A stretch of DNA of 64,000 bases from Protonemura montana (lineage: Eukaryota; Arthropoda; Insecta; Plecoptera; Nemouridae). Within the stretch, counting starts at the first letter, position 1; each line of letters opens with the position of its first letter. Below are positions 32,295 through 45,830 of this stretch, piece by piece. The position numbers were made by a program, and so were the translations under genes. The notes beneath the pieces were generated by a model. The model had not been told where the DNA came from and made no database searches. It worked only from the letters and a program-made list of their open reading frames with translations. The stretch is from positions 10,043,850 through 10,107,849 of the forward strand of contig OX387611.1 of NCBI GenBank assembly GCA_947568835.1, written 5' to 3'.

Positions 32295-32547
32295 GCATGG
32301 CTGTAACCAGAAAATTCGTTTGAAGGGTATGGGTGACCCTAGTGATTTCCGACAGATATTTGTAGAAATATTTTGTCCGTACCATTTAAGTTAAGAATCT
32401 AAAAATCGGGTAGGCTGCAAATTTTTCCAGCATGTTTTTTTTCTCCCGTTGCCAAAACTAACCGCCAAAAAGTGCAAATTTTTAACCGATTTCACAACAA
32501 TACACGAGAAAAAATAAACGTATTTTTGAAAAAAAAAAATACATATG

Positions 32548-33590
<1,043 letters not shown>

Positions 33591-33980
33591 GCGTTTGCTT
33601 ATACTTTTTGCTATGTCAATTGTGGGAAGACCTAAAGCGAATGGATATACGAAAAACCATCTAACACTCTGAGATTCAAATCCGAGTAATCCGAGAGAAA
33701 ATAATCAAACCCAAACAAAGTAAGTCCTGTCTATCGCATGAGCTCCAGTCGAATTAATTAAACACTTTCAATCAATCTGGTAGAAAGCTCGCTGCCAAAT
33801 AGAAAACTCGCCTGAAAGGTCCTTGAAATCTCCTCGGTCTCGGCTTCTAGTCAACTACAACTAAATGGACCGCGGAAAAACCGAAGGGAAAACCACACGA
33901 TCGAGCGAGCCTTGAAATACAGTCTTTACATTACAAGGAAACCCCCGGGAAGAGCTTAACATTCGTCCGCTCTCAATTTA
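33591..33980. other. Unassigned stretch
   Basis: Nothing recognised. Confidence 0.4.
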
Positions 33981-34674
33981 CCTGGATAAAGCATAGGATC
34001 CAGCCAGCTGATCTCAAATAACCTGGATAAAGCATAGGATCCAGCCAGCTGATCTCAAATAACCTGGATAGAGCATAGGATCCAGCCAGCTGATCTCAAA
34101 TAACCTGGATAGAGCATAGGATCCAGCCAGCTGATCTCAAATATCCTGGATAGAGCATAGGATTCAGTCAGCTGATCTCAAATAACCTGGATAGAACATA
34201 GGATCCAGCCAGCTGATCTCAAATAACCCGGATAGAGCATAGGATCCAGCCAGCTGATCTCAAATAACCTGGATAGAGCATAGGATCCAGCCAGCTGATC
34301 TCAGATAACCTGGATAGAGCATAGGATCCAGCCAGCTGATCTCAAATAACCTGGATAGAGCATAGGATCTAGCCAACTGATCTCAAATAACCTGGATAGA
34401 GCATAGGATCCAGCCAGCTGATCTCAAATAACCTGGATAGAGCATAGGATCCAGCCAGCTGATCTCAAATAACCTAGATAGAGCAAAGGATCCAGCCAGC
34501 TGATCTCAAATAACCTGGATAGAGCATAGGATCCAGCCAGCTGATCTCAAATAATCTGGATAGAGCATAGGATCCAGCCAGCTGATCTCAAATAACCTGG
34601 ATAGAGCATAGGATCCAGCCAGCTGATCTCAAAAAACCTGGATAGAGCAAAAGATCCAGCCAGCTGATCTCAGA
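33981..34674 (+). repeat. 41-bp satellite, about 17 copies
   Basis: The unit is CCTGGATAGAGCATAGGATC plus CAGCCAGCTGATCTCAAATAA minus overlap, 41 bp (CCTGG at 33981, 34022 and on). Copies differ by one or two bases. CAGCCAGCTG and GGATCC are frequent palindromic elements of the unit. Confidence 0.96.
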
Positions 34675-35460
34675 TGAACGAGAAAAATAATTTAATTGAG
34701 ATGTTCTTTATAATAGTGACAGTTGCTAAATAATTATTATTTTATGTGACAGGACAAAGCGTTCCTGAATCATCACCAAATTCAAATTTAAATGAACATC
34801 TTTTTTTTGTGTATTTATCTAAATATGCTACTTCCAATCTCTCAAAATGTTGGCTAAACAGAGAAAAATCAAGTTACGCCTAAACCCTCCCTTAAAACGT
34901 CGATTAAGCAAGATGTACACGGCGTTGATGAAATTGGCCCTGAAACAAGCATCAAAAGCGCTAGAAAATGAGCAAAATAATGCAACAATTCGATCAAATT
35001 CCAGCCAGACATACCCGTTGATTGCAATTAAACTCACACCCCGGCCTCTATGAACGTAAAGCGAAACAAAAGAGGCTCACTTTCTCACTAAGTAACGGTG
35101 ACATAGCTCCCGCTTCCAACCCCCCCCCCCCCCCCCCCCCCCCCCACCACCACTTGTCGCCCGTATGCCAGCATATATAAGATGGCAACGCTGTTAGCTA
35201 TGACGTCATTCGCCTACTATGTAATTGGCTTAGAGACCGGTGGATGACGTCACTGAATGGAATGAGATGCGATGTTGTAAAATGGTAATGTCTTTCTCGT
35301 TTGTCTATTACGTCTCTCTCTCTCTCTCTAGTTTTATCGCCCTTATATTCTAATGTTGGGCATAACACTTCGATTTTATAGTGCAAAACCACTTATTGTG
35401 CAATTAAAGGGCGTTACCACAAAACAGGGATAGCAATTATTTCAAATAACGTGACGTTAT
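34675..35460. other. Unassigned stretch with C26 run and two CRE palindromes
   Basis: A run of 26 C at 35120-35145. TGACGTCA at 35201-35208 and 35245-35252, 44 bp apart. A TC run near 35312. Short overlapping frames at 34828-35053 show no family resemblance. Confidence 0.45.
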
Positions 35461-35990
35461 AATGTCCAGCACAGAGGCGACGGCGAGTGTCCGCTCCTTT
35501 GCGTGGAGTGAAACAAGCACCCTGTCATGGAATGTCCAGCACAGAGTCGACGGCGAGTGTCCGCTCCTTTGCGTGGAATGAAACAAGCACCCTGTCACGG
35601 AATGTCCAGCACAGAGGCGACGGCAAGTGTCCGCTCCTTTGCGTGGAGCGAAACAAGCACCCTGTCACGGAATGTCCAGCACAGAGGCGACGGCAAGTGT
35701 CCGCTCCTTTGCGTGGAGCGAAACAAGTACCCTGTCATGGAATGTCCAGCACAGAGGCGACGGCGAGTGTCCGCTCCTTTGCGTGGAGTGAAACAAGCAC
35801 CCTGTCACGGAATGTCCAGCACAGACGCGACGGCAAGTGTCCGCTCCTTTGCGTGGAGCGAAACAAGCACCCTGTCACGGAATGTCCAGCACAGAGGCGA
35901 CGGTGAGTGTCCGCTTCTTTGCGTGGAGCGAAACAAGCACCCTGTCATGGAATGTCCAGCACAGAGGCGACGGTGAGTGTCAGCTCCTTT
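35461..35990 (+). repeat. 60-bp satellite, array 2, about 9 copies
   Basis: Same unit as 27095-28430, inverted: AATGTCCAGCACAGAGGCGA, CGGCGAGTGTCCGCTCCTTT, GCGTGGAGCGAAACAAGCAC. Array 2 has its own shared variants (CGGCAAGTGT), so it has diverged as a block. Confidence 0.95.
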
Positions 35991-36029
35991 GCGTCAAAGG
36001 AGGTTATTCTTCTTTGACTTATCAAAGAC

Positions 36030-36745
36030 TTATTATTATTATTTGTGGTGTTTTACGACGCACTGTTTTGACATCTGGCCCTGCGGCACTGGTCTTATGG
36101 CGTCGGTGAATGAGTGGATGATGATGAGGATGATGATGAACCTAACCTAGCCTAGAAGGGAGGAGGGGAAACCCGGTGCCGGCACGTAGCCTACTCCTGT
36201 CGAAAAGCACCAAGGGGACCACCGGCTTCACGTCCCTTCCGAAGGACGGTACAACGCGAACAACAGGATTCCTCCACAAATCCATGCTGTCGAGAGGTTG
36301 ATCAGCAAGGCGAATGAAGTTGCTGTACTAACTTTCATCCCTCCAACCTCTCTCCCGAACAGAACTGGTCATGTGTATGATGGTCACCCATCCAATACCT
36401 GACTCAGCGCAGTGTTGCTTAACTTTCATCCCTCCAACCTCTCTCCCGAACAGAACTGGTCATGTGTATGATTGTCACCCATCCAATACCTGACTCAGCG
36501 CAGTGTTTCTTAACTTTCATCCCTCCAACCTCTCTCCCGAACAGAACTGGTCATGTGTATAATGGTCACCCATTCAATACCTGACCCAGCACAGTGTTGC
36601 TTAACTTTCATCCCTTCAACCTCTCTCCCGAACAGAACTGGTCATGTGTATAATGGTCACCCATTCAATACCTGACTCACCGCAGTGTTGCTTAACTTCG
36701 GTGATCTAACGAGAACCGGTGTTTCCAACACGCCAAACCGTTCGT
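36030..36745 (-). mobile_element. 5S-headed SINE with four head modules, full length
   Basis: Minus strand, right to left: AACGGTTTGGCGTGTTGGAA, the 5S-like start GATCACCGAAGTTAAGCAAC, four 91-bp modules, the body CAGCAACTTCATTCGCCTTG, the centre TTCGGAAGGGACGTGAAGCC, GTGCCGGCACCGGGTTTCCC, the CATCATCC-rich tail and CAGTGCGTCGTAAAACACC. It starts only about 40 bp from the end of the 60-bp array. Confidence 0.9.
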
Positions 36746-37328
36746 TATAAAAGACGTGTCATGTGTTTAACAAAGTTGAACCATTTCATCTATATAAATT
36801 TTGCGCGATAAATTTTTGACGGACTGTTTGCTGTTAAAACGTTATTTTCTTTTCTTATCGCGTTGATAGACAAGCTTTTAATGAAAATTCCACTACCAAT
36901 TGTCTTACCTGTTACACGTCACGTTAGTTTGAAAGTTTAAAAAGTTATTAAGGAAGTGTATGGAAAGACTTTAAGCGTCTAGTAAAAACACCCAGAACAA
37001 CCGCTACCTTTCCCTTAGTTCCGGTATTACAATATTTTGCAACTAGTTTAGCTCTTAGCTCATATAGAAACATTAGACAATCACCGCATGTGATTGGTTG
37101 TTGTCATAGCAATTGATTTAACTCTCACTCTATATGGGAGTAAATAATATTGTTTCAGTGGAGCTAAAAGTATAAAAAAAGTACGACAGTGCTGCAACCT
37201 GCCTGTCTGATTAACATTTTTTCTGAATTTTTAAATATTTAAATCCTGTTCGTACGTTATTCAAGTCTATGATTTAAGGGTTGGTAGTTTCTGGTAGAGA
37301 AATGGCCACATGCTGGCACTGGATCCAA
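36746..37328. other. Unassigned stretch with a MITE-like segment
   Basis: Positions about 37040-37170 (ACTAGTTTAGCTCTTAGCTC ... GTGATTGGTTGTTGTCATAG ... GTGGAGCTAAAAGTA) are a second copy of the element at 32126-32294, with weaker inverted ends. Confidence 0.5.
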
Positions 37329-37329
37329 A

Positions 37330-37440
37330 CTCGGCTCCCTGCCATGCCAGACCAGTTTCTTTATTAATCTCTCATTCACCCACCGGCAAAAGACCAGTGC
37401 CACTGGGACAGCGCCAACACAGTGCCTCTAAATAACAAAC
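37330..37440 (+). mobile_element. 5S-headed SINE tail opening array 3
   Basis: CTCTCATTCACCCACCGGC, AAAGACCAGTGCCACTGGG and ACACAGTGCCTCTAAATAAC match the SINE tail order and run straight into 68-bp satellite units. Confidence 0.7.
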
Positions 37441-38757
37441 CTCGTCTGTAGCCGGTCCTTGGAGCAGCCAACACAGTGTGTCAAAGGGACAAGGCTAAGC
37501 GGTGGCCGGTCCTTGGTGCTGTTGGACAGGAGCAGCCAACACAATGTGTCAAAGTGACAAGGCTAAGCGGTGGCCGTTCGTTGGTGCTGTTGGACAGGAG
37601 CAGCCAACAGAGTGTGTCAAAGTAACAAGGCTAAGCGGTGGCCGGGTCTTGGTGCTGTTGGACAGGAGCAGCCAACACAGTGTGTCAAAGGGACATGGCT
37701 AAGCAGTGGCCGGTCCTTGGTGCTGTTGGACAGGAGCAGCCAACACAGTGTGTCAAAAGGACAAGGCTAAGCGGTGGCCGGGTCTTGGTGCTGTTGGACA
37801 GAAGCAGCCAACACAGTGTGTCAAAGGGACATGGCTAAGCAGTGGCCGGTCCTTGGTGCTGTTGGACAGGAGCAGCCAACACAGTGTGTCAAAAGCACAA
37901 GGCTAAGCGATGGCCGTTCGTTGGTGCTGTTGGACAGGAGCAGCCAACACAGTGTGTCAAAGGGACAAGGCTAAGCGGTGGCCGGGTCTTGGTGCTGTTG
38001 GACAGGAGCAGCCAACACAGTGTGTCAAAAGGACAAGGCTAAGCGGTGGCCGGGTCTTTGTGCTGTTGGACAGGAGCAGCCAACACAGTGTGTCAAAGGG
38101 ACATGGCTAAGAAGTGGCCGGTCCTTGGTGATGTTGGACTGGAGCAGCCAACACAGTGTGTCAAAGGGACAAGGCTAAGCGGCGGCCGGTCCTTGGTGCT
38201 TTTGGACAGGAGCAGCCAACACAGTGTGTCAAAGGGACAAGGCTAAGCGGTGGCCGTTCGTTGGTGCTGTTGGACAGTAGCAGCCAACACAGTGTGTCAA
38301 AGTGACAAGGCTAAGCAGTGGCCGGTCCTTGGTGCTGTTGGACAGGAGCAGCCAACACAGTGTGTCAAAGTGACAAGGCTAAGCGGTGGCCGGTCCTTGG
38401 TGCTGTTGGACAGGAGCAGCTAACACAGTGTGTCAACGGGACAAGGCTAAGCGGTGGCCGGTCCTTGGTGCTGTTGGACAGGAGCAGCCAACACAGTGTG
38501 TCAAAGTGACAAGGCTAAGCGGTGGCCGGTCCTTGGTGCTGTTGGACAGGAGCAGCCAACACAATGTGTCAAAGTGACAAGGCTAGGCGGTGGCCGGTCC
38601 TTGGTGCTGTTGGACAGGAGCAGCCAACACAGTATGTTAAAGTGACAAGGCTAAGCGGTGACCGGTCCTTGGTGCTGTTGGACAGGAGCAGCCAACACAG
38701 TGTGTCAAAGGGACAAGGCTCAGCGGTGGCCGGCCCTAGTGCTGTTGGACAGAAGCG
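37441..38757 (+). repeat. 68-bp SINE-derived satellite, array 3, about 19 copies
   Basis: Units as in array 1. Subtypes are interleaved: GGCCGTTCGTTGG, GGCCGGGTCTTGG and ACATGGCTAAGCAGTGG variants recur in a partly regular order between 37560 and 38110, indicating block duplication of several units at once. Confidence 0.95.
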
Positions 38758-40838
38758 GGCTGTGTGGCAACTCGGGGTTCATGTCGGCTACCTTCAAAGG
38801 CAGACAAGGTTTTATTTATTAACCGACAACCAATCGACGTTTGCACTCAAAGTTCATCTAAAATTTGTGCTATAAAGGAAATATATAAAAAAAAAAATAT
38901 CTCGAAAAAGAACAGACGAGGAAAATGTAAATGTCGAGTGAAAAATGGGAATTTGCCGAGCGGATAAAATTGTATGGAGATGAAACGGAATTATTTAAAA
39001 GCATGCCATGCTTTTCTGTCTCTCTTCATATTATGGAGTCATTTTTTGTTCATCAATTATATTTCATGGTTGATTGACGGAGGAGGGATTATAATGTATT
39101 TGCAATTCAAAATAGTCTCCGATTAAAGCAAAAAAAGCCTAAAGTTTTTGCTGGCTTGCTTTTAATGCATTCCTTGCATAGAAATGACACCGCCCTCGTG
39201 CCAGAAAGCGTTTGAATTCCAAATCATTTTGCATCGTTTAGATGAAGTGACCTTTAAAATCTGCCACCCAAGAAAGTACGCCTCAATATAGGATATTAAT
39301 TGAAAGTATTTGCATAGCTTGAATGGATGTTTTAAAAGAAAGTCTCACTTGCAGAGCTGACAGTTCTTAAAAGCAAAGGAGATCCCAAAAAAAAAGTCCA
39401 ATGTGACAATTTAACACTGTCCAGTTAAGGGGAAAGACCTCTTTTAATTTCAGACCTATCTTTTCAGGATTTCTCTGGTCCATTCAATCGAAAAATCTGG
39501 AAATCGAGTATGTTTAAAACACACAAATAATTTTCTTGCAGACTGGTCACTTTTTTTAAAGATTTTTTTTTCCACTTGCCAAAATGAACCGCTAAAATGG
39601 CACTTTTCAACCAAGTTCAGGATAGCACGGAAGGCAAAATAAGTAAGTTACTGACTTTTTGCCAGAAGTTTAATTCTCTGTGCACAAGAAACTTCATTTC
39701 CAAAATTTAAACTTCAATGGTACGGCCAGGAAACAGTCTGTTTCTTAACATTTTCACTCTTATTTTGCGACTTTGTTCTCTAGTTCTCGTCTCTGATTAG
39801 CGCGTTACTAATAAACAATCGCCTCTGGATTCACAATTTTTTTTACATCTAGAATACTAATCTTGAGAGAATAACAAGTTTTCAGACATCATCAGACATC
39901 TAATTACAAATAAAATTATTGTTTTGATTGGTGTTAAAACGAGTAAAAAAACTCCGCCCGTGTTTCAACGCCAAAACCTCATCAGTAAATACAATTGTGA
40001 TAGCGATAATTCGTCATTATATTCTCTACAGCACGAATATTTCAAATTATTACTCTTATCTCTATCAGACAAATAGTTTAAATGAAACCGAAGTCCAAGT
40101 AAGTCGGTGGAAGGCGCTATATTACGTCCAGCGAGTTGCTCGGACTCGCTGTCGGTAGCTACTAATAACCCCTCCAAACAGCGGAGTGGGGAGACCCAAG
40201 AACCGGCTTAACGCCTGGCTGCTAGCGTGACCTCCCTTTAATTTATTCCCATGGTCTCAAAAAACGTGACCAAAATAACTTTCGCAAAGTCCTTGTCTAA
40301 ACTCTATTGTCAAACAACCTCTAAAAGGCACCCGTGTTGAGCGTATTGATCAACATTTTTAAACCACCCCGCAATCCAGTGGTACTTTGCAAAATTCTCT
40401 CTAATTGTAAAATTAAAAAAGGAAAATCGCAATGATTACCACAACACAACCTGTACGCATTTGTATCTCCGCTCGAATCGAGGTCACCGGATTTTCATGA
40501 ACACTCCACTGACAAAGGATCTCTATTTTAATATCACTCCGCTTGCAGGCACCCAAACTTCATTAGAATGTCACCTTTTCAACAAATATTAAAACCCTAG
40601 GCTACTAATATGAGCCATACTCAGAACTACCGTGCATAAATCTGGATGAAAATAGAACAGAGTGCATGTTTATATATTGCAAAATATATAAACGTATATT
40701 TTTGTATTCCAATCTATTGTCGTACAGTTCGCAAACATTAATTTAAAATATATTTACGCTGTCATATTTGATGTTCGTTTTCAAAGAAGCAGATCACTTA
40801 ACTGATATCTTAGTTCTTAGAAAAATCTTCTATCTTTA
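38758..40838. other. Long unassigned stretch
   Basis: 2.1 kb of mainly AT-rich DNA. Short frames (61-76 codons) have no family resemblance. No shared repeats noticed. Confidence 0.4.
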
Positions 40839-40840
40839 GC

Positions 40841-42220
40841 GACGGTGGCCGGCCCTTGGTGCTGTTAGACAGGAGCAGCCAACACAGTGTGTCACAGGGA
40901 CAAGGCTAAGCGGTGGCCGGCCCTTGGTGCTGTTAGACAGGAGCAGCCAACACAGTGTGTCAAAGGGACAAGGCTAAGCGGTGGCCGGTCCTTGGTGCTA
41001 TTGGACAGGAGCAGCCAACACAGTGTGTCAAAGGGACAAGGCTAAGCGGTGGCCGGTCCTTGGTGCTGTTGGACAGGAGCAGCCAACACAGTGTGTCAAA
41101 GGGACAAGGCTAAGCGGTGGCCGTTCCTTGGTGCTGTTGGACAAGAGCAGCCAACACAGTGTGTCAAAGTGACAAGGCTAAGCGGTGGCCGATCCTTGGT
41201 GCTGTTAGACAGGAGCAGCCAACACAGTGTGTCAAAGTGACAAGGCTAAGTGGTGGCCGGTCCTTGGTGCTGTTGGACAGGAGCAGCCATCACAATGTGT
41301 CAAAGAGACAAGGCTAAGCGGTGGCCGTTCCTTGGTGCTGTTGGACAAGAGCAGCCAACACAGTGTGTCAAAGTGACAAGGCTAAGCGGTGGCCGATCCT
41401 TGGTGCTGTTGGACAGGAGCAGCCAACACAGTGTGTCAAAGGGGCAAGGCTAAGCTGTGGCCGGCCCTTGGTGCTGTTAGACAGGAGCAGCCAACACAGT
41501 GTCACAGGGACAAGGCTAAGCGGTGGCCGGCCCTTGGTGCTGTTAGACAGGAGCAGCCAACACAGTGTGTCAAAGGGACAAGGCTAAGCGGTGGCCGGTC
41601 CTTGGTGCTGTTGGACAGGAGCAGCCAACACAGTGTGTCAAAGGGACAAGGCTAAGCGGTGGCCGGTCCTAGGTGCTGTTGGACAGGAGCAGCCAACACA
41701 GTGTGTCAAAGGGACAAGGCTAAGCGGTGGCCGTTCCTTGGTGCTGTTGGACAAGAGCAGCCAACACAGTGTGTCAAAGTGACAAGGCTAAGCGGTGGCC
41801 GATCCTTGGTGCTGTTGGACAGGAGCAGCCATCACAATGTGTCAAAGAGACAAGGCTAAGCGGTGGCCAGTCTTTGGTGCTGTTGGACAGGAGCAGCCAA
41901 CACAGTGTGTCAAAGGGACAAGGCTAAGCGGTGGCCGGTCCTTGGTGCTGTTGGACAGGAGCAGCCAACACAGTGTATCAAAGGGACAAGGCTTAGCGGT
42001 GGCCGGTCCTTGGTGCTGTTGGACAGGAGCAGCTAGCACAGTGAGTCAAAGGGACAAGGCTAAGCGGTGGCCGGTCCTTGGTGCTGTTGGACAGGAGCAG
42101 TCAACACAGTGTGTCAAAGGACAAGGCTAAGCGGTGGCCGGACCTTGGTGCTGTTAGACAGGATCAGCCAACACAGTGTGTCAAAGTGACAAGGCTAAGC
42201 GGTGGCCGGTCCTTGGTGCT
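40841..42220 (+). repeat. 68-bp SINE-derived satellite, array 4, about 20 copies
   Basis: Units as in array 1. A block of about seven units beginning near 40905 is repeated from about 41513 with the same private variants (GGCCGATCCTTGG, CATCACAATGTGTC), so segments of about 600 bp were duplicated. One unit near 41500 lacks TGTG. Confidence 0.95.
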
Positions 42221-43815
42221 GGTGATCATTTCTATTTAGGAGACGACTGCTTCTAAATGATGTTGTCGGTCATTTTCTATACTAAAGATTGTTAGCTCAA
42301 AATCCAAATAAGATTCTGTAAAACCTTGAAAAAATATTCTATTCGTCCTCACCTCAAAAGTCAATGTAACGATTTTTACCCTTCAGTCTGACGCAAAATG
42401 ACCTTGATTCTATATGTTGACTAACAATCCACCAGGGGCGCTGCGAGAGTACGAATTTGTTTACAAATTACCAACATTTCAGACGCAAACTTAGGTTAAA
42501 GTTACATTTCAAAGATTGCTTTGATATTTGATACTTTAATTATTGAGATCTTTTAGTTTGTGTGCTCATTTTAAGAAAATAGTTTATTAAACTGTTGTAA
42601 AATTGCTGTAAAATATATTTCCGTGTTTCGCTGAAGTTTTAATTTGTTGTCTCCTTGGAAATTATAACTGGGACGACTTGAGACTGCCATGTTTTTGTTT
42701 TAATTTTATATTTTAAAGTTTGCGCTCTTTTATCAAAAAAAATAGTTAATTTAACTGTGAGCAGGTGCAGTAAAGAGCCAGATCAATCATTTTGTCTCAA
42801 GTATTTGTCTAAAAAAAGTCTCAAAGTATTTTTATTTTCCCTTTTTATACCTCAAGTCGCTGTCAAATTGAATTTAAACGATGAAGTCAAATCGGCCGCT
42901 TTGACACCCAAATGCCTTGCACACACAACAGAGTTAATTAATTCGCCTCTAGTATATCTAGATTTACTGGGGGGGTGGGGGGGGGGGGGATTTGTCACCC
43001 AAGCAGTGAAATATATCTCAATCTAATCACACCACATTTGTAGGATTGCCAACTCCCCCCGAATCAATCAGCAGAGTGAATAGCTAGGTGTTCACTAACC
43101 ATACAAATCAATTTACGGCACTCCCGTTGGCATGCCTGGTCGATTTGTTTGAGATGTTGAGTGGTTGGTAGTTTCGTCTTGCTACGTTGGTACCGCTGAG
43201 TGGGGTTTGGCGTTTAGGTGACACACGCGGTCGGCGAAAGACGTTTATGGCTTTGGGTTACAGAACAACGTTGGCAACTTGGTTAGGTTTACAATAATAA
43301 ACTTGCTAAAAACGACTTAAACTAAAAGAAATGATGCAAAGATTTCAAATTTGGTAGTTGTTACTAGTAGTGCACCCGCTGCGTACGCAGCTGCCATGTG
43401 TTGGGTGACAGTTAAGAGTGGTGTGTAGATTTGAATTGATTTCAACAATATTTCAATACCTAGAAATTGATCTTTTTGCCAGCCTTTAAGTAGCGTAGCA
43501 ACGGAAATTCAGAACTCAAGGTTGCAATAAAATTTAGATTTCCGTTGCTGCGCTACAAATCATTCCGTTGCTACGCGGTTCGATTTCGATGTTGAAAAAT
43601 GCATTGTTGTCGGACTTTTTCCGTTGTTTTTTTTTGTTAATTTTCAACATTTCACCGGCAAAACCCGATTAAATCGCCGTGAAAACGGCACAATAGTGTG
43701 TAATCCCGAATCACGAACCGATCTAGCACAAGCGCCGGCTTTTTAGACGAAATTTCACGATTTCTATAAAGATGTACAGACGCAAACTAATTCACCCCTT
43801 GGCAACGAATCAAGG

Positions 43816-43857
<42 letters not shown>

Positions 43858-44094
43858 AGGTTAATTTTTATTTTTGGATTTCTGAGATTGTTTTTTGTTT
43901 GTTCTATGACGAGTGCACTCTATCAATTAGGCCGTGACATAATAAAACAAAAAATAATGAAAAGCATAAGCTTATTCGATCGTATGGATAGAATAAGAAT
44001 AAGACCGCATCAAGAAAGTTGGCAAGAGTACCTATAGACCGTGCTACCATATGGCTCTAATTTTCAACTGTCTTCGCGTGGAACGACCACCGCA
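42221..44094. other. Long unassigned stretch with homopolymer runs
   Basis: A CTCF-like CCACCAGGGGCGC at 42429-42441, a G-rich run at 42969-42990, an A31 run at 43825-43855. The motif CCGTTGCTACG or its variant recurs around 43497-43575. No gene recognised. Confidence 0.4.
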
Positions 44095-44254
44095 TCGATG
44101 CACCTAGATGGCGACACCGTCGTTTCGCGTGTTAAGACGTTACATTTCGTTATTTCTCGCAGATTATTCGCATTTGAGACTGGTTTGATTGATTAATTGA
44201 AATCATTGAAAATAGATTGATTAACATGTATCGATATTTTGAGTCGGAATTATT
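44095..44254 (-). repeat. Dispersed repeat family X, 3' part (split by insertion)
   Basis: GGCGACACCGTCGTTTCGCG, TTTCGTTATTTCTCGCAGAT, ATTCGCATTTGAGACTGG and TATCGATATTTTGAGTCGG are the reverse complement of 56530-56690. The family resumes at 44690, after a 435-bp insertion. Confidence 0.75.
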
Positions 44255-44689
44255 CAATAGTGAAATCTCATTAAGATTATTATTTAATTATTGTCATTGT
44301 GTTCAAATACGCGTTTAAAATAAAATCTGGAGTATTTTTTTCTTTTTATAATCCGATCATAACTTTTCTATTTCTATTTGTTTTAAGAATGGCTAAAATA
44401 TGAATTCTCGTGGCGGGATTAAAACGGGCTGTGATTAACTACAGGTAGTTCTGACGTCATTTTGTTGTATCCTTTGCGTTCGCTTCTGTTTTTTGACGTC
44501 ATACTGACGTCAGATTTCACTTCATGTCATAAAAAATGGCGACCCTCGTTTTCGTACGAGATTCAAACGCAAACATTTTAAACAGAGATATTTTATTCAA
44601 AACTGGATTTAGAAGAAAATAAAAAAATACGGGTTCAGTATTTTCTTACAAAAAAAAATAGTTTCAAATTTAAAGAGATTTCCCTATTG
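44255..44689. mobile_element. Nested inverted-repeat element with three CRE palindromes
   Basis: Left end CAATAGTGAAATCTCATTAA (44255-44274) matches the reverse complement of the right end, CAATAGGGAAATCTCTTTAA (44670-44689), at 18 of 20 positions. The element interrupts family X. Inside are TGACGTCA at 44452-44459, 44494-44501 and 44505-44512. An AAAAATGGCGACC about 25 bp after the last one opens only a 28-codon frame. No transposase; a MITE is the likely class. A target duplication could not be fixed. Confidence 0.7.
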
Positions 44690-44800
44690 TAGAGGTTTGT
44701 TAAAAAGGACGCCTGCAAGTGCCATCTGGTGGTCACCTACCGTCACCACGTGTTGCCGGCCTCGTTTGCTCAGCAGAAAGTTTAGTTATGATTCAGGCTT
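44690..44800 (-). repeat. Dispersed repeat family X, 5' part (after insertion)
   Basis: AGAGGTTTGTTAAAAAGGAC, GTGCCATCTGGTGGTCACC, CACGTGTTGCCGGCCTCG and TTTGCTCAGCAGAAAGTTTA. Contains the CTCF-like core (44719-44732, minus strand). Confidence 0.78.
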
Positions 44801-45686
44801 TCCAACTATACCCAATAACTAATAACTAGTAACATAATTGTCAATGAAAATACTACTCAATGATGGTCTTTAATACTTAAGATTCCAAAACGTAAAGTTC
44901 AAATTATTTTTAAGGAAGACAAGAAAAAAAGCGGTAGGTTCAAAGATTCTTGTATTAAAAAATAACACCTTTTATATCAGCCCCTCTCGCAACGCCACCC
45001 TAATTGTAAAGTAGCAAAACATTTTTTTTTTCAAAACCAATTCAAATGAGATACCACCGTTTCTGTTCCCGAACCGGAAACATTACACCACGGCAAGAGC
45101 AGGGTCAAGAGGGGAGGATCGATTTCCCGTTTTTCCCGCCCTACAAGAACCACTTCCGTGTGATTTCCTTCCTCCCGTGACGTCACAAGCTAAAGAAAGA
45201 AAATGCAAAGAAGAAACTCGGGTACGCTTTCTTCCTTGCTGTGTGATAGCCTTTTTTTTTTTGCTCTTCCCTTCCTTGAGTATGAGATCTCGACACCGTT
45301 CCCGACCAGGCGATTGTTTCTCCCCACTTTGAAAGACCTCAAAGAAACTGTGAATATCTTTTCATCTTTTCTTTTTTCTTTGAAAGATCTCTGTATTGTT
45401 TCGCTACCAACACGTCTTCAAAATGTCGGGCGTTTTAGTTTGATAACAGGAATGAGGCATAACAGTCGATATTTTTACTGATGGATAGAATCATGGTCCA
45501 AGAGACAAAATAAAACAAATTGATATTATAAAGCAAATTGATCGATGAATGAAATTTCTGTAAGAAATTAAATTTTGTTTTATTAGTTTCTACACCAGAT
45601 GTTGATTTTTTAAATATTGGCTTTCTGAAAAGTCTTTGAATGAAAAAAAAACTATCTAGAAAATGTCATAATAAATACTGTTCAAG
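44801..45686. other. Unassigned stretch with promoter-like CRE/ETS patch
   Basis: CACTTCCGTGTGATTTCCTT and TGACGTCA (45178-45185) sit in a GC-richer patch at 45060-45200. A 92-codon plus-strand frame at 45203-45481 has no recognised family. Confidence 0.35.
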
Positions 45687-45687
45687 C

Positions 45688-45830
45688 GTGATGGAAACAC
45701 CGGTCCTCGTGAGATCATCGAAGTTAAGCAACACTGCGCCGAGTCAGATATTGGATAAGTGACCGTCATAGACACGACCAGTTCTGTTTGCGAGAGAGGT
45801 TGAAAAGTTTAAACAACAACTTCATTACCC
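45688..45830 (+). mobile_element. 5S-headed SINE, head only
   Basis: GGAAACACCGGTCCTCGTGA, GATCATCGAAGTTAAGCAAC, GATATTGGATAAGTGACCGT and GACCAGTTCTGTTTGCGAGA, then truncated in the first bases of the body (AACAACTTCATTACCC). Confidence 0.8.
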
